This document shows positions 43,436-53,681 of a stretch of DNA of 64,000 nt, piece after piece (position 1 is the first letter of the stretch; every line of letters starts with the position of its first letter). Position numbers and translations under genes: made by a program. The stretch spans positions 57,719,855 to 57,783,854 of the forward strand of contig OY978525.1 of the NCBI GenBank assembly GCA_963854835.1, written 5' to 3'. Source of the DNA: Megamerina dolium (taxonomy: Eukaryota; Arthropoda; Insecta; Diptera; Megamerinidae). The notes under the pieces were generated by a model. The model was not told where the DNA came from. It saw only the letters and a program-made list of their open reading frames with translations, and did no database searches.

Positions 43436-43967
43436 GTATCGACGAGAGGTCGGTGGACACATACACTGATACCTAATATAAAATTTTGGATCGATACGAA
43501 ACATGGAGAGGTTCATTACCACCTGACCCAGTTCCTCAGTGGCCATGGATGCTTTAGAGAATATTTGTATAAATTCAAACACGAGGATGACCCGTGGTGT
43601 CTCTATTGCAAGCACGAAATCGAGAACGCACAACACGTGCTATTGAAATGCGTCAGGATTGAAAGTGAACGCTCCCAACTTGAACGGTTAATGCTACAAA
43701 CGTTATCACCGGAGGGACTAATCCAATGCATGCTCTCCTCGAAAGAAGCATGGGGAACGTCAGCAGACATCATTACAAGAATGATGTAAAGATTACGACG
43801 TGATGAACAGCAACACTACCAGAAATAGCGGAGAGGGAATAGAACTCAAAATCCGGCCTTGCGAAGGAATGCCTTGACTATGGGTACCGCAAGAATGAGC
43901 AGGACAGTGATATCGGGGAAGGTCTATTAAAATTTCCACAATCGAGCGTATCGAAGCAAAAAAAAAA
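43436..43967 (+). pseudogene. R1-type LINE 3' end: C-terminal zinc-finger region with poly(A)
   Basis: The frame from 43436 is open: VSTRGRWTHTLIPNIKFW, then HGEVHYHLTQFLSGHGCFREYL, then the CCHC-like finger WCLYCKHEIENAQHVLLKC, ending at the TAA near 43787. The 3' UTR ends in a short poly(A) at about 43958-43967. This is the terminal part of ORF2 in R1-clade LINEs. Its upstream continuation lies inverted at 57104 and beyond. Confidence 0.88.
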
Positions 43968-44699
43968 CATTAATTGCATAAATGAGCATGCAAATCTGTA
44001 ATATCAATAAATTAATACATTTTTGTTTTTATTGTTTAATGAATAAATATGCATAGTTACCGAAATCCCAATAAACAAATAATCATTTGAATGAAATGTC
44101 AAATGTATGGTGAAATGAAATTAATGATGTATATAGAACTGTAAAATGTTAATAATATTTTACTCATACGAACTATTTACAAGTGATACGAGTAAATCCT
44201 GTATACAATACAATTTACGTAAAGGTATTAATGTATTTCTTAAGTATATTTAAGTAAAATTTGCAAAAGTTTTTTTCGGTTAATAAATTTATGCATAAAT
44301 TTTAATCTAAATGCAACAATGCAGTAAAATCCATTCACCACTAATGGTGTGTTTCGATTTTCACGGGTCTAAAAATAGGTTCTTAATAACACTACACGGC
44401 AGAAAAAAAGTATCTAAAAAGTATATTTTCTAGCCTAAGTTTGGCCAGCTAAAAAAGAAAAGGGCATTCATTTATTTTCCAAAGGCATGTTTTTGACATA
44501 TTCGCGAAAAACGTGATTTTATGCACTCTTTTTGGTTCGTGGCAAAAATCTCGAAAACGATTTATCCATATAATATGATTGGCACATCATTCAAAAGTTA
44601 TAGTCTTCTTCAACCATGTGCCGCCTGTGTTGATTGGATTAAATTTGCGATGAATGAAAAAATGAGACTAAATCTTTCCGGCCGGGTAGCTTCCTCCTT
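43968..44699. other. AT-rich unassigned spacer
   Basis: No convincing ORF or repeat. The ORF at 44521-44709 has no recognisable motif. Confidence 0.4.
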
Positions 44700-45420
44700 G
44701 CTTTGTTAGCTTCTTTCTGCTTAAATATATGGAGGGAGTACTGGCGTACTACACTGAAACGGCCCTGCACGAACTCGTTCGCGTAGCGGAGAGAGAACTG
44801 CCTTGTGGAGGGATATCTATGCCTACTTTTATGGATATAAAAGGTGCCTTCGATAAGATTGGATTCGATTAGCTAAGAGTGGCCCTTGCTACTCGTGAAG
44901 TCAGCGCAACCATTATAAGGTGGGTGGACAGCATGCTGAGAAAAAGGGCAATAAACTTTTAAAATGGGAGTTACAGACTCAGAGGTAGGGTAGTCAAAGG
45001 GTGTCCACAGGGGGCGTATTGTCGCCCATCCTTTGGAACATCACGGTCGATTCCCTACTCCAGCTTCTGGACTCAAAAGGCATACACACCATCGGGTAGG
45101 CAGATGACATAGCGATAACGGTGAGCGGTAAGTTCCTGGACACTATTTTTGATACCATGAGAGGTGCACTCAAAATTGATGAAGAATGGTGCACGGAACA
45201 AGGTCTCTCTGTAAATGCTAGTAAGTCGGAAGCAGTACTCTTTACTAAAAGGAGGACTGGGCTAACAATAGACCCCCTTAAGCATTTTGGATCGAATATC
45301 AACGTCTCCAAGGAAGTAAAGTATCTAAGTGTCATCCTGGATAACAAGCTTGGAATAGTCACGTCGGGTATTGCATCAGTGTAAGAGAGTGTTCGGTCTC
45401 CTGTGGGGAATTACTCCCAG
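44700..45420 (+). pseudogene. R1/LOA-group LINE reverse transcriptase fragment
   Basis: Reads TETALHELVRVAERELP, then MPTFMDIKGAFDKIGFD (motif A), KGCPQG(G) with a frame slip, LLQLLDSKGIHTIG*ADDIAITV (stop in place of the YADD Tyr), and EVKYLSVILDNKL. It ends KRVFGLLWGITPS, where the LTR of copy D begins. Several stops. Confidence 0.82.
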
Positions 45421-46376
45421 TGTTGTGAGTCAAAATAATGCTCATCTAATTTATGCATTTTGACTCAGTACAAATGTTATAGTAATATTATTATTATGTG
45501 TAACCATTAATTAATGATATTCAACATACTATGCATAATGTAATTATCATTGGCTAAAATGGGTTGCAGTATAATTATAAAAATGCGTAGTCAGCGTTAT
45601 CGTACTTCACTGTATGATTGTTGAACAATTTCACAATCATGAAAAACAAAGAACGAAGAAGAAAAAATAATTAATAAACAATAAATAAAATAATAAACAA
45701 TAAAAAAAGAACCAACGGGTCATCGTACCTCGCTATATGATTATGAAATAATTCAACAACCATACACAGTGAAAAGATAACAAAAGCCAAAAAGAAAAAC
45801 AAAATAAGCAACAACCAGACATACATAATATTGAACGCATGCACAATATTTACAACAAGAAGTATTAACTACAAATAATAATGACGACTTACTAAAAATA
45901 AGTTATAAATATGACCTACTGAAGAAATTGCAATGAATTGACCTACTTAAGATATTGCCATTTCTTCAGAAAACGTTTATACTAAAATGGGGTTAAATTG
46001 TAAATTATGATATATATTTTAGGCTATATAAACTAAGACAAGATCTGAAATGAATGCAGTTAGTGAGTTAGATAAGCAAGTGGATTAAGATAACTCGAAG
46101 AGTGAGTTAGCGCGTGTTTGTTATTGAGTGTACACTGTGAAAGGATTTAATATCCAGTGAAACAAAAGTTGTATTGTAAAGAATTTAATATCCCGTGAAC
46201 TTGAAAACGCATTGTGAAAGAGAAACTAATTAACGGAAATCAATAAAAACTATATTGTGAAGAGAAAAACTTAATAACTGTGAAAATTAATTGTGTTTGC
46301 AGGAAACAGAAGCAGAATAAATGAGGTTAGTCCTAGAAATTAAGTTATCTGAGAAGAGTCGAGGAAGGACGCAACA
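45421..46376 (+). repeat. 5' LTR of copy D
   Basis: 956 bp, about 95 bp longer than the other family-2 LTRs because of an A-rich insertion/partial duplication at about 45596-45730. A TATATAAA box is at 46025-46032. The edges are TGTTG and CAACA. Confidence 0.9.
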
Positions 46377-46379
46377 TTT

Positions 46380-46446
46380 TGGCGCAGCCGGTAGGATACT
46401 GCGAAGTATCTTGTAAGACAAGATATTTTACGTTAAACGTTTAACG
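46380..46446 (+). promoter_or_regulatory. Primer site followed by a chain of stem-loops
   Basis: TGGCGCAGCCGGTAGGAT (46380-46397) is the tRNA-Ser-type primer site known from 17.6/297-like elements. It overlaps GATACT-GCGA-AGTATC (46395-46410, GNRA loop), then ATCTTGT-AAG-ACAAGAT (46408-46424), then the perfect 16-bp palindrome CGTTAAACGTTTAACG (46431-46446). The same series is in copy C. A packaging or dimerisation role is inferred from position only. Confidence 0.65.
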
Positions 46447-46510
46447 CAGTATTAGGATTCCATTGTTCCCTAGGGCATAAATATAGATTTGTGTTCCAGG
46501 ATAACATCTG

Positions 46511-47886
46511 ATGGAGGTTTGTATCTCCTCAAATATTGCAATTCAGGAAGCCACCACTTTCGTGTGGGATTTAATTACGAAACATAGTACTTACGAGCAA
46601 TACGAGCTCATGAAATCAAAAGTGCAGCACGGCAAAGTAGTAGCACCAGGTGAGGAACTAGATGCTACATTAACAGAATTAAGGAACCTTTTAGAAACAC
46701 AGGGTGAAGCAAGTTTAGTTGTAAAGGACAATTTGGATGCAGCGGAGATACAAATAATAAACCTCAGATTAAGAATTGTAAACCAATGGTTGGAAGCTGA
46801 ACAACTAGAAGCAAAGAACGTAGAATTCCACAGAAGGAATCAGGAGTTAGAAAGATTTCTTAAGGAGAGAAATATTTCCGAGGAATTTATAGAAAAGAGA
46901 CTCAGAACCTCCGTGGACACTGAGCAATTAAGCGCCCTCCAGGCCCAAGTAAGGAATCTTAAGAGAGAACGCAGTTTAGCAGAAAATACACCTCATCTCC
47001 GCCATACACCTGTAAGATACTTACGAACTCGCAGCCACAAACAACGGAAAAAATGCAAATAGACGAGATAGCGCAGATGGTTAGTAGACTAGTTCCAGTA
47101 CTCACTGGAGCTGAGTCAAAAGATGTGAGAACGGAAGTCCACCAATTTATGCTGGGTGTAAATTAGCCAGCAAAGGAATCATACCAGATGAGTTGGAAGA
47201 TTTCATATCCTGTATAAAGCAACGTCTGTACGGAGATGAGTTTAATTTGGTATTGGCGAAAAAATTTGCCAATTTGGAAGAATTATATAGACTTCTAAGA
47301 AACACATATCTGAAAATAGCCCATCTAGAACCCATCACTCACCAAATCCAGTTTGCACGGCAATGACTACAAGAAAGCATAAGAGCGTTCGCCAGGAGAT
47401 TAGACGAATTGAAAACCGCCGCAACTCACTGTGTCAAAACCATATATGGGGGAAAAGAAGACCGAGCACTACTGCAGGAGCTAGAGAGGTCGAATATCCT
47501 GCTCAACAGAGGGCAACAGCACTACACACTTAACGTGGGAGCCAATGTAGGTCTCAATACCTTATTAAATTCTTATGAAGATTCCCAAAACCAAACAGGT
47601 AACATAGTAGCGTTCCACCAAAACGAGAAATAATAAAGTGCCATTTAAGGCAAATCAGTACTCAAAGCATAAAGAAAATCCTCAAAACGGCCAAAGGAAA
47701 GTTCCTACCTGTTCCTTCTGCTACAAGAAGGGACACACAAGGGACGAATGTTTTAAAAGGAAAAATACACACTTCTGTATAAAATGTAAGCAATATGGGC
47801 ATGAGTTCAATCTATCTTGTACGTCATTCACAAACAATTCAAAGCCGCAAGGGAATTATACTCCAAAAACAGGCCATAGTAAGTGA
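46511..47886 (+). pseudogene. gag: gag of copy D
   Basis: 46511-47062 is the 183-codon coiled-coil segment. Capsid-like codons follow in broken frames: PDELEDFISCIKQRLYGDE near 47190, then a TAG at about 47164-47166 and a TGA near 47364. A piece follows at 47409-47633, then two zinc knuckles in 47638-47886 (CSFCYKKGHTRDEC; CIKCKQYGHEFNLSC). The breaks coincide with those of copy C, so they predate the separation of the copies or were spread by conversion. Confidence 0.85.
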
Positions 47887-49029
47887 AGCCAGGAAAATGT
47901 AGGGCCTACTCAGGGAAACTACGGGGGGCCCAGGTACGGCCAATAAACCGGGAACCCCAAAATTTTGCTAAAGATAGGCCAAATGAAATGGAAGGTGTCA
48001 TTCATGCGTCTTTAAAGATTGTTGACACACCCTCCACGTCAGGTAGTAGGATGGTGGAAGTTGGTAGTCAAGCGTCCAGAGGGATTGTTACCCCTTCTTT
48101 CGCATCCAGTGATAGCAATCGTGGTTATTGTTTTGGAATCTCTGATGTAGATTATGTGTTCATTGAGTTTCCGTGTGAGGAAGCAAAAAATGGAAAACTT
48201 AGTTTACTTGTAGACTCTGGGGCAGATACCAGTTTAGTAAAATCAACAGTAATTAACAAAAACGTTAGCAGAAAGGGAATTCTAAGAAAAATCTTAGTGG
48301 TGCATTCGGAGGATTTGATACCACGTTAGGGCCAAGACTAATGAATTGAATGAATTGAATTTAGAATTACATATAATATCTGAAGAGAGAGGGATACCTG
48401 CAGATGGTATCCTAGGACGAGACAATTTATGGAATAGATCGATTCTCAATACAATGAAAAAGAGGCTGATTTTTTTCGATGAGCGAAAACAGCATTTAAT
48501 GACTTTACCTCTCAAATCATTGAACGAGGCTAATAGAGTACTCTACAACAGTGAGATTGTAGTACCAGGGAGAACTATGAGGATAGTTCCCTTGAATGTA
48601 AACACTGATTTGGAAACGGTTATAGTGGAAAAACAAGAAGTTTCTCCCGGGATATTCTTAGGTGAGACATTGGGATGTGTCACAAATAATAAAGTTTATG
48701 TACCAATACTGAATACAAATACGAAATCGTATACTGTGTATAACGATATGAGAATTAATATAGTTATATTCAATCATATAGAGCGTATAGAGCATGATAC
48801 AGTTTCTAAAATAAATAGCATTAGGGAAAAGAGTAATTACAAGAGGGTTACTAAAATATTAGAAACGGTTAAGTTAGATTCAAACCTAAATATGGAAGAA
48901 AGAAAATCGATGGAAGACATCTTCAAGTCATTTCACGATTTGTTTTATTTGGAAGGCGATAAATTGTCTTACATAACAGGCATAAAGCACACGATACCAG
49001 TAAAGGCAGATCAGGCACCAGTAAATTAG
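47883..49029 (+). pseudogene. pol: Protease and linker of copy D
   Basis: 47883-48329 includes LSLLVDSGADTSLVKS (aspartic protease). 48346-49029 continues with ERGIPADGILGRDN and the linker to RT (LEGDKLSYITGIKH). Protease matures the polyprotein in the particle. The frame break near 48335 and the TAG at 49027-49029 are shared with copy C. Confidence 0.85.
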
Positions 49030-50178
49030 GTTACCAGAAGTGCATAAGGAGGATATTAATAGTCAGGTAAATAAAATGTTGGATGATGAAATAATCGTTC
49101 CCAGTTCATTCCCATGGAATTCACCAATAATATTAGTCCCAAAGAAGGCGGGAAGCGATGGAAAGAAGAAATGAAGACTAGTTATTAAACAGATTTTTAC
49201 AATTCCACGCATCAATGAGATATTGGATCAGTTAGGTCATAGTAGATATTTTACTACACTTGATATGGCCAGTGGATTTCATCAAGTGCTAATGGAAGAG
49301 TTTGACAGAGAAAAAACCGCTTTTAGTTCAGGTGTAGGGTATTACGAATTTAATAAAATGCCTTTTACGTTAACGGGAGCACCTGCTACTTTTCAAAGAC
49401 TAATGAATCATGTATTGACTGGACTCCAGGGAATAGATTGTTTTGTATAGTGGGTGCCGTAGCTCAGTGGTTAGTGTGTTCGCCTTCTGATCTGTAGGTC
49501 GTGGTTCAATCCCCGGCTGATGCATAACAAATTTAATATCGATAAGATTTTTCTTTCGAACGGTACCCACCTGTCGGAAAGCAATTGGCAATTCTTCCGA
49601 CAGTAACAACTTGCCATGAAAAAGCTTCTTAAAGAACTCTGTGACAAAGCTCAGAAAAAGTGATGTAACAAGTGTTCTGCCGTTCGGAACCGGCTAAAAT
49701 AATTAGGTCCCTTCTAATATTGTCCAAAAATTTAAGACGAACAACAGTAATGGAAGAGAAGCTCGGCCAATGATCCCTTTGGGGCTTTAAGTGCCACATA
49801 TTTATTTTTTTTTTTTATAGTTGGATGACATTTTTGTCTACGGTCGGAATTTGGCACAACATGAATCGCGTTTGCGGAGAGTATTTGAACTCTTACGTAA
49901 ACATAACTTAAAACTAAATACAGAGAAGTGCCAGGAAAGATGTTCTGGCATTCTTAAGTTTAGTGAACTATTATAGAAAGTTTGTTGAAAATATGGGAAG
50001 CATAGCGCTACCAATTAATAAATTACTAAGAAAAGATGCAAAATTTGAATGGACCGATAAATGCCAGAAAGCTTTTAAAAATTTGAAGGAGGCAATTTGC
50101 TCCCCACCAATTTTAGCATATCCAGATTTTTCCGAACCTTTTGTGCTGACCAATAGCCTTTGCGAGCAGAGCGCTTAG
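49030..50178 (+). pseudogene. pol: RT and start of RNase H of copy D, split by a SINE
   Basis: PWNSPIILVPKKAG is followed by a frame slip. 49223-49450 reads YFTTLDMASGFHQV (motif A) and NKMPFTLTGAPATFQRLMN, ending GIDCFV at the SINE. After the SINE the frame continues LDDIFVYGRNLAQHE, so the insertion falls in the catalytic Y/LDD codons. A deletion follows near 49945, then NYYRKFVENMGS (thumb) and FEWTDKCQKAFKNL; the RNase H start ends in a stop near 50178. Confidence 0.85.
49451..49815 (+). mobile_element. Full-length tRNA-derived SINE, copy 3
   Basis: The head GGGTGCCGTAGCTCAGTGG includes the A box (TAGCTCAGTGG, 49460-49470). The B box GGTTCAATCCC is at 49503-49513. The ~300-bp body matches copies 1 and 2 and ends GTGCCACATATTTATT plus a T run. 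A likely 5-bp duplication TATAG lies at 49446-49450 and 49816-49820. The tRNA-like fold lacks a matching 3' acceptor arm, so this is not a tRNA gene. Confidence 0.88.
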
Positions 50179-50212
50179 TGATACTGAGAAAAGATATTCC
50201 ACGTGGCGATTA

Positions 50213-50728
50213 TTGGCGATCGTGTGGGCTTTAAATTATAGATCTTATGTACTCGGTAGACCATTCAAAGTCTACACTGACCATCAGCCCTTACGTGGAA
50301 TTGCCAATCTGAAAGACCAGACATCTCGCTTGGCACGTTTCAGACACAAATTATCTGAATTTGATTTTGAAATAATTTATAAACCAAGCAAACGGAACTT
50401 GAACGCGGATGCGCTCAGCAGAGTTCCACAACCGAATCAAGAGCCTACAATGGTTGTGACTCGTTCTATGGCGAGGAATAAAGTCGACAAGACCGAAAGC
50501 CAAGAAGAGCCTGAAGAAAGCTCTGGTGACGAGTTAGAACTAGATGAAAATGCAGAAAATCAGGAGAACAATAATGCGGAACTTCTCACTGATGAAAAGG
50601 ATATATTGACGATACTTCGCAACTTCCACAATTCACCTTTAGGAGGACATCAGTGTGCTCTGAAAACTTATTTCAGGATTAGAAGACAGTATAGGTGGAA
50701 AGGTATGAGAAGCCAAATTAAGGAATAA
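50213..50728 (+). pseudogene. pol: RNase H and integrase zinc finger of copy D
   Basis: Starts MAIVWALNYRSYVLGRPF, then TDHQPLRGI, RLARFRHKLSEFDFEI and LNADALSRV: the C-terminal RNase H. An acidic spacer (SQEEPEESSGDELE) leads into the integrase finger (FHNSPLGGH, RRQYRWKGM). The stop at 50726-50728 interrupts before the Cys pair (KNCQTNK...), which follows in a repeated AAATTGT context. Confidence 0.85.
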
Positions 50729-50780
50729 GTTAAAAATTGTTAAAAATTGTCAAACTAACAAGAGCTCGAGGCTCACGAAA

Positions 50781-51630
50781 ATGCCAATGATATTAACTGC
50801 TACACCATCTAAGCCATTTGAAAAGGTATATATGGACATGGTAGGAATTCTTCCAGAGACAACATCTTTAAATAAATACATACTTACATTTCAAGATGAT
50901 TTTTCCAAATTTTTTATTTGTGTAGCTATACCAGATGAAGCTAGCACAGTAGCAAAAGCGTTTTACAACGAAGTTATTGCGCGTTATAACATACCAGAAA
51001 TATTAGTGACTGATAATGGTACGAATTTTACTTCGAAATTGTTTTCCGCTACATGCAAGAAGCTGGGTGTTAAAAAATTACATATAACACCGTACCATCC
51101 ACAAGCAAATGGTTCTTTAGAAAGGAGCCACAGACCTTTAGCAGAATATCTTAGGAGTTTTGTTAAAGAAGATGGGTCTAATTGGGACCAATGGTTAGCA
51201 TCAGCAATGCACGTACACAATAACACCATACATACTTCGACAAAACGGACACCATTTAGTGTTCTATACGGTTTCAATATCGATATGCCGACAAACTTAA
51301 AAACAAAAAGATCACCTAAATACAATGCAGATTATCAAAATAAGGTATTAAAATACCAACTACAAAGGTCACATGAGTTAGTGAGGGAAAATCAGCACAA
51401 AGAATAGAAATTAGCTAAAATTCAATACGACATAGGAATCCACCTAATAATTTTTAAAATAGGTGATAAAGTATTGTTGAGAAATCAGACTAGGAAAAAT
51501 AAATTTAGTCCCATCTGGACTGGACCATATGAAGTGATACATGTGGACAGTCCAGTAACGACAACTCTCAAAGTCGGACAAAATGGTAAAAAGTGCCATA
51601 ATAATTTACTAAAACATTTTTATCAATAAG
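50781..51630 (+). pseudogene. pol: Integrase of copy D: complete DDE core and GPY domain
   Basis: YMDMVGILPE (first Asp), VTDNGTNFTSK (second Asp) and NGSLERSHRPLAEYL (Glu) are all present, and the core is open over 208 codons (50781-51407). After a TAG the frame resumes with YDIGIHLIIFKIGDKVLL and the GPY/F module IWTGPYEVIHVD, ending NLLKHFYQ at about 51628. Integrase inserts the cDNA. This core looks intact, but no start codon links it to Pol. Confidence 0.88.
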
Positions 51631-51724
51631 TAATAATAGTGGATACTCATGAGCATGGGCGAATTAATTAGTCAAGCATTTCAAGCAATCAAATAGTTAA
51701 ATTCGAGTTAGTATAGAAATATAT

Positions 51725-52161
51725 TGTAACGAGTATCGATAGTTGGTTACTCATCACTATTGGACTGACACTATTGGCAGCATCGAAACGAATGTCAACA
51801 AAAATAAATAAGTAATAACCAGAACAAGCCAACGAGAAAGAAAGAGAAGAATCTCGATAAAGGAAGATTCTGGGGTGTTGCCAACAGAGTATAAATAGAG
51901 CCAGTGTTGAGAAGTAAGAATCAATCGAATTCCGAACGTGACTGCGCAAACATCTATACAGAGGCAAAAGTTGCTAGTACATTAAAGTGTTATTGTAAAT
52001 AGTTGATTATAAACAGAGTTGATTGTAAATAGAGTTTATTAAATGAATTGTTGCTGTATATAGTTGTATAAAATAAGTGTTGCAGTTATTATTAACAGAA
52101 TCCAGTGATCGAACAAGGTAATTCAAATAGAATTAAACGCTCACAGAATAAAAACGTAACA
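51725..52161 (+). repeat. Solo family-1 LTR inside copy D
   Basis: 437 bp, TGTAAC...GTAACA, flanked by ATAT at 51721-51724 and 52162-52165. It lies just beyond the pol stop of copy D. Confidence 0.93.
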
Positions 52162-52165
52162 ATAT

Positions 52166-53439
52166 AGTGTAGGAAATCGTTATAAAAAATAGGTCAGCAA
52201 TATCAATAGGAGACAAACGTTATAGAATAAATGGAGAGAATTAACATGACGGGTTACCATTCCGTCTTCTACGGTCTGAGATGAAAATATACACAATCGA
52301 ATAGCGCAGAAAAGTTGGTTATTGCAACAGAAGGAAAATAGAACGTTATTGTCGAATTATACAATATGTAAAACAACGATGCATATCCCAAGTTTTAAAT
52401 TTTTAGAAAGATAAATTAATAAAACTTACATTATATACAATATACATAAAAACCGTTTAAAGTAAAATTAAAAACTTTGTAAAAACATAACAACTACAAA
52501 TTTTATAAAACAAAAGTCTAATTTATAAGAATGTACTACAACAATTATGTAGATGTAATTATGAAAAATAAATGTAAATGTAGACATTGTACAAAATAAT
52601 TGAATAGGTATATTACTGGTAATCTCGCCATCTCAAGGAGAGGAGAACGTTGACACAGTAGAAAGACAACTTATCCAGCAAGGTTAAGACACACCGGAAA
52701 AGATTTATACAGCGATTTAGTGGAGACCAAATAGGTAATCGAGTTGAAGTTACATACATATACATAAGTTCCAATATCCTGAACCAAGTGCTACAGCGTT
52801 AAATAAAGTCAACAGAATTAGCAGCATTCTCATGAAATACTTGGACTGTTCGATATATAGCAGCAGCAATACACAGTGTGTACATACAAGACTCATGTGT
52901 TATGTTTTTATCTGGATAGTGAACGCCTATAATTGACTCAGTTGTCGGGCATTTGACAATGGGTTACAGGGTATCAGGGTATACAGGGTATATATGGTTA
53001 TATCTTAGCGGTGTTGCATATAAAAAAATCACACTGCAAGATCTTGTTCATTCATTGAATGCGGTATGTTGAGATAAAATGTACATACCAGACAATACAC
53101 GTGCATTGAGCTTCCAATTTTTAAATAATGCTGAAGTATAAACATTGCAAAGATAAGCATTTAATAAGCAGATTAAATCGTCAGTCACACGAGTATAAAA
53201 AGGAGACACGATAACACCTCAACAATGCTGATGCTACAATGGAGTAACAACAACATTGATGCTACAAAGGAGTAATGCAATAACCATTCAAACGTTGGAC
53301 ACCACGATATATCACGGTGAGCAAGAAATCTACGTGGTATACAACAGTAGCACCGATGAAAAAGAAAAAAAATTAGTCCTACAACTCAGCCAATTACAAC
53401 AATGGTCAACATCACACCTGAAAACGCAAAGATAAAAGA
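52166..53439 (+). other. Pol-env spacer and degraded env region of copy D
   Basis: 52415-52550 aligns with 39115-38985 of copy C. The remainder has no long frame. By position it should contain env, but I cannot read a conserved segment. GGGTATCAGGG and GGGTATACAGGGTATATA at about 52967-52995 form a small repeat. Confidence 0.5.
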
Positions 53440-53636
53440 GTGCAGTGCAGCGAACTAAATTCTACATTCCAAATAAATCCACTTCGACACATTAAATCAG
53501 TTTCAACATCGAGAACAAAATATAAAGCAACAGCGGAATTAACAAGAACTTCTTCTAATCACAGTACAACAGAAGAAAGCGGCTCAACAGAAACAGAGAA
53601 CCAAGAAAATCAGCATCCGAAGAGGTAGATTGCTAG
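53440..53636 (+). pseudogene. env: Env C-terminal tail remnant of copy D
   Basis: Reads INPLRHIKSVSTSRTKYKA and a Ser/Thr/Glu-rich end (STTEESGSTETENQ). It aligns in DNA with 37400-37560 of copy C, just downstream of the membrane span there. The upstream ectodomain and membrane segment are absent. Confidence 0.55.
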
Positions 53637-53681
53637 TAGAAGTTAATATGTTATAAAGATAGGTATAAAATATTAAGATGC

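Noticed and set aside
49451..49525. tRNA gene
   Set aside because: A and B boxes are present, but the 3' acceptor arm does not pair with the 5' arm and the sequence continues into a repeated SINE body.
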